A stretch of 64,000 nt of DNA from an uncultured Flavobacteriaceae bacterium (lineage in GTDB: Bacteria; Bacteroidota; Bacteroidia; Flavobacteriales; Flavobacteriaceae). The translations under genes and the position numbers were made by a program. The stretch lies in contig CAJJDI010000002.1 of assembly GCA_905182835.1 (NCBI GenBank), positions 1 through 64,000 on the forward strand. Reading direction: 5' to 3'. A model generated the notes under the pieces. That model was given only the letters and a program-made list of their open reading frames with translations. It was not told the DNA's origin and made no database searches. This document shows positions 63,598 to 64,000 of the stretch, in pieces; position 1 is the stretch's first letter; each line of letters starts with the position of its first letter.

Positions 63598-64000
63598 TTG
63601 AAAAATAATCTAGAAAAAGAATTTAAACCATCTTCATGGGCTATTAATAATAGTGTAACTATTTATGTTTTAATGGCTCTAATACTATTCTTAGGAGTTA
63701 GTTCTTATTTTAATATGCCAAGGGAGGATTATCCTGAAATAAAAGAAAATATAGTTTTTGTAAGCTCAATTTATCCAGGCAATACATCAGAAGATGTAGA
63801 AAAATTAATCACCGAGCCGTTAGAAGACAAATTGAAATCTCTTAATAATATTGAAAAAATTAGCTCTTCCTCGCAAGAGAATTTTTCAATTATAATTATA
63901 GAGTTTAATGATGAAATAAGTTTTTTAGAAGCAAAGCTTAAGGTAAAGGATGAGATTGAGGCGGCTACAGCTACTGAAGATTGGCCAATGTTTAATAATG
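63598..64000 (+). CDS. RND efflux pump, AcrB-type inner-membrane subunit (N-terminal part)
   Basis: Partial; not in the ORF track because it runs off the right edge. It begins at a TTG ten bases after the hlyD stop; there is no earlier usable start and the next ATG lies inside the first membrane helix. The visible 134 residues show an N-terminal cytoplasmic stretch (FKPSSWAINNS), helix 1 (TIYVLMALILFLGVSSYF), then MPREDYPEIKENIVFVSSIYPGNTSEDVEKLITEPLED, the hallmark porter-domain opening of AcrB-like pumps. The substrate is unknown. Confidence 0.92.
   Translation, partial: MKNNLEKEFKPSSWAINNSVTIYVLMALILFLGVSSYFNMPREDYPEIKENIVFVSSIYPGNTSEDVEKLITEPLEDKLKSLNNIEKISSSSQENFSIIIIEFNDEISFLEAKLKVKDEIEAATATEDWPMFNN

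Noticed and set aside
1-64000. CRISPR array, insertion sequence, prophage, toxin-antitoxin or defence system
   Set aside because: I looked for spaced direct repeats, transposase or integrase motifs, inverted terminal repeats and small paired ORFs and found none. The only tandem repeats are the coding repeats in tonB and rpsB.

Overview
This window is a stretch of a flavobacterial (Bacteroidota, class Flavobacteriia) chromosome. The evidence is very AT-rich DNA, SprA of the type IX secretion/gliding machinery, an alternative complex III (act) operon joined to cytochrome oxidase, TAnnTTTG-type promoter elements (the Bacteroidota sigma factor signature), few Shine-Dalgarno sequences, several TTG starts, and the gene neighbourhoods ruvA-sprA-gcvH and rplM-rpsI-rpsB-tsf. 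Tight spacing and the absence of insertion sequences, phage genes or CRISPR point to a compact, possibly marine genome. No species is claimed.

Layout. 1-13.3 kb (minus strand): the 5' part of tonB, then vanZ-like, gcvH, sprA, ruvA and maeB, then queG-ruvB. 13.3-24.7 kb (minus): an eight-gene respiratory operon actABCDEF-ctaC-ctaD, with a clear terminator after ctaD and a promoter before actA. It carries electrons from menaquinol through ActA/ActE haems to the aa3-type oxidase. 24.8-29.9 kb: a SPOR-domain protein (+) convergent with rimP-nusA-infB (minus). That operon has a terminator-like hairpin in its leader, downstream of a tRNA-Gln. 30-34.8 kb: a TMEM260/DUF2723-family membrane glycosyltransferase, a cysteine-less thioredoxin-fold protein and a membrane metallophosphoesterase. 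34.9-37.6 kb (+): a sugar MFS transporter with a glycosylasparaginase. 37.6-50 kb (+): polA (degenerate proofreading domain), rplM-rpsI, rpsB (with a minisatellite tail), tsf, pyrH-frr, an MMPL/RND protein, asnS and rpoN. 50-52.4 kb (minus): exbB, an unknown four-helix membrane protein and two exbD genes, which would energise TonB. 52.4-59.9 kb (minus): tRNA-Ser, asparaginase, TatD, odhB, sucA and a polyprenyl diphosphate synthase. 59.9-64 kb (+): an efflux operon of DUF2141, TetR, TolC, HlyD and the start of AcrB, with a near-consensus promoter and a candidate operator.

Most of the window is core housekeeping sequence and I see no wholly novel multi-gene system. The observations most worth checking are: the rimP leader hairpin, an architecture reminiscent of the E. 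coli tRNA-rimP-nusA-infB operon; loss of three of the four DEDD exonuclease residues in PolA; a 12-bp minisatellite extending ribosomal protein S2; an unlisted 31-residue membrane mini-protein ORF just upstream of odhB; a palindrome inside the efflux promoter; and -7 boxes placed so close to ruvB and the prenyl synthase that their mRNAs may be leaderless. Several ORF-track starts are corrected (actE, rimP, the DUF2723 protein, sucA), in two cases because the listed start lies inside a promoter box.
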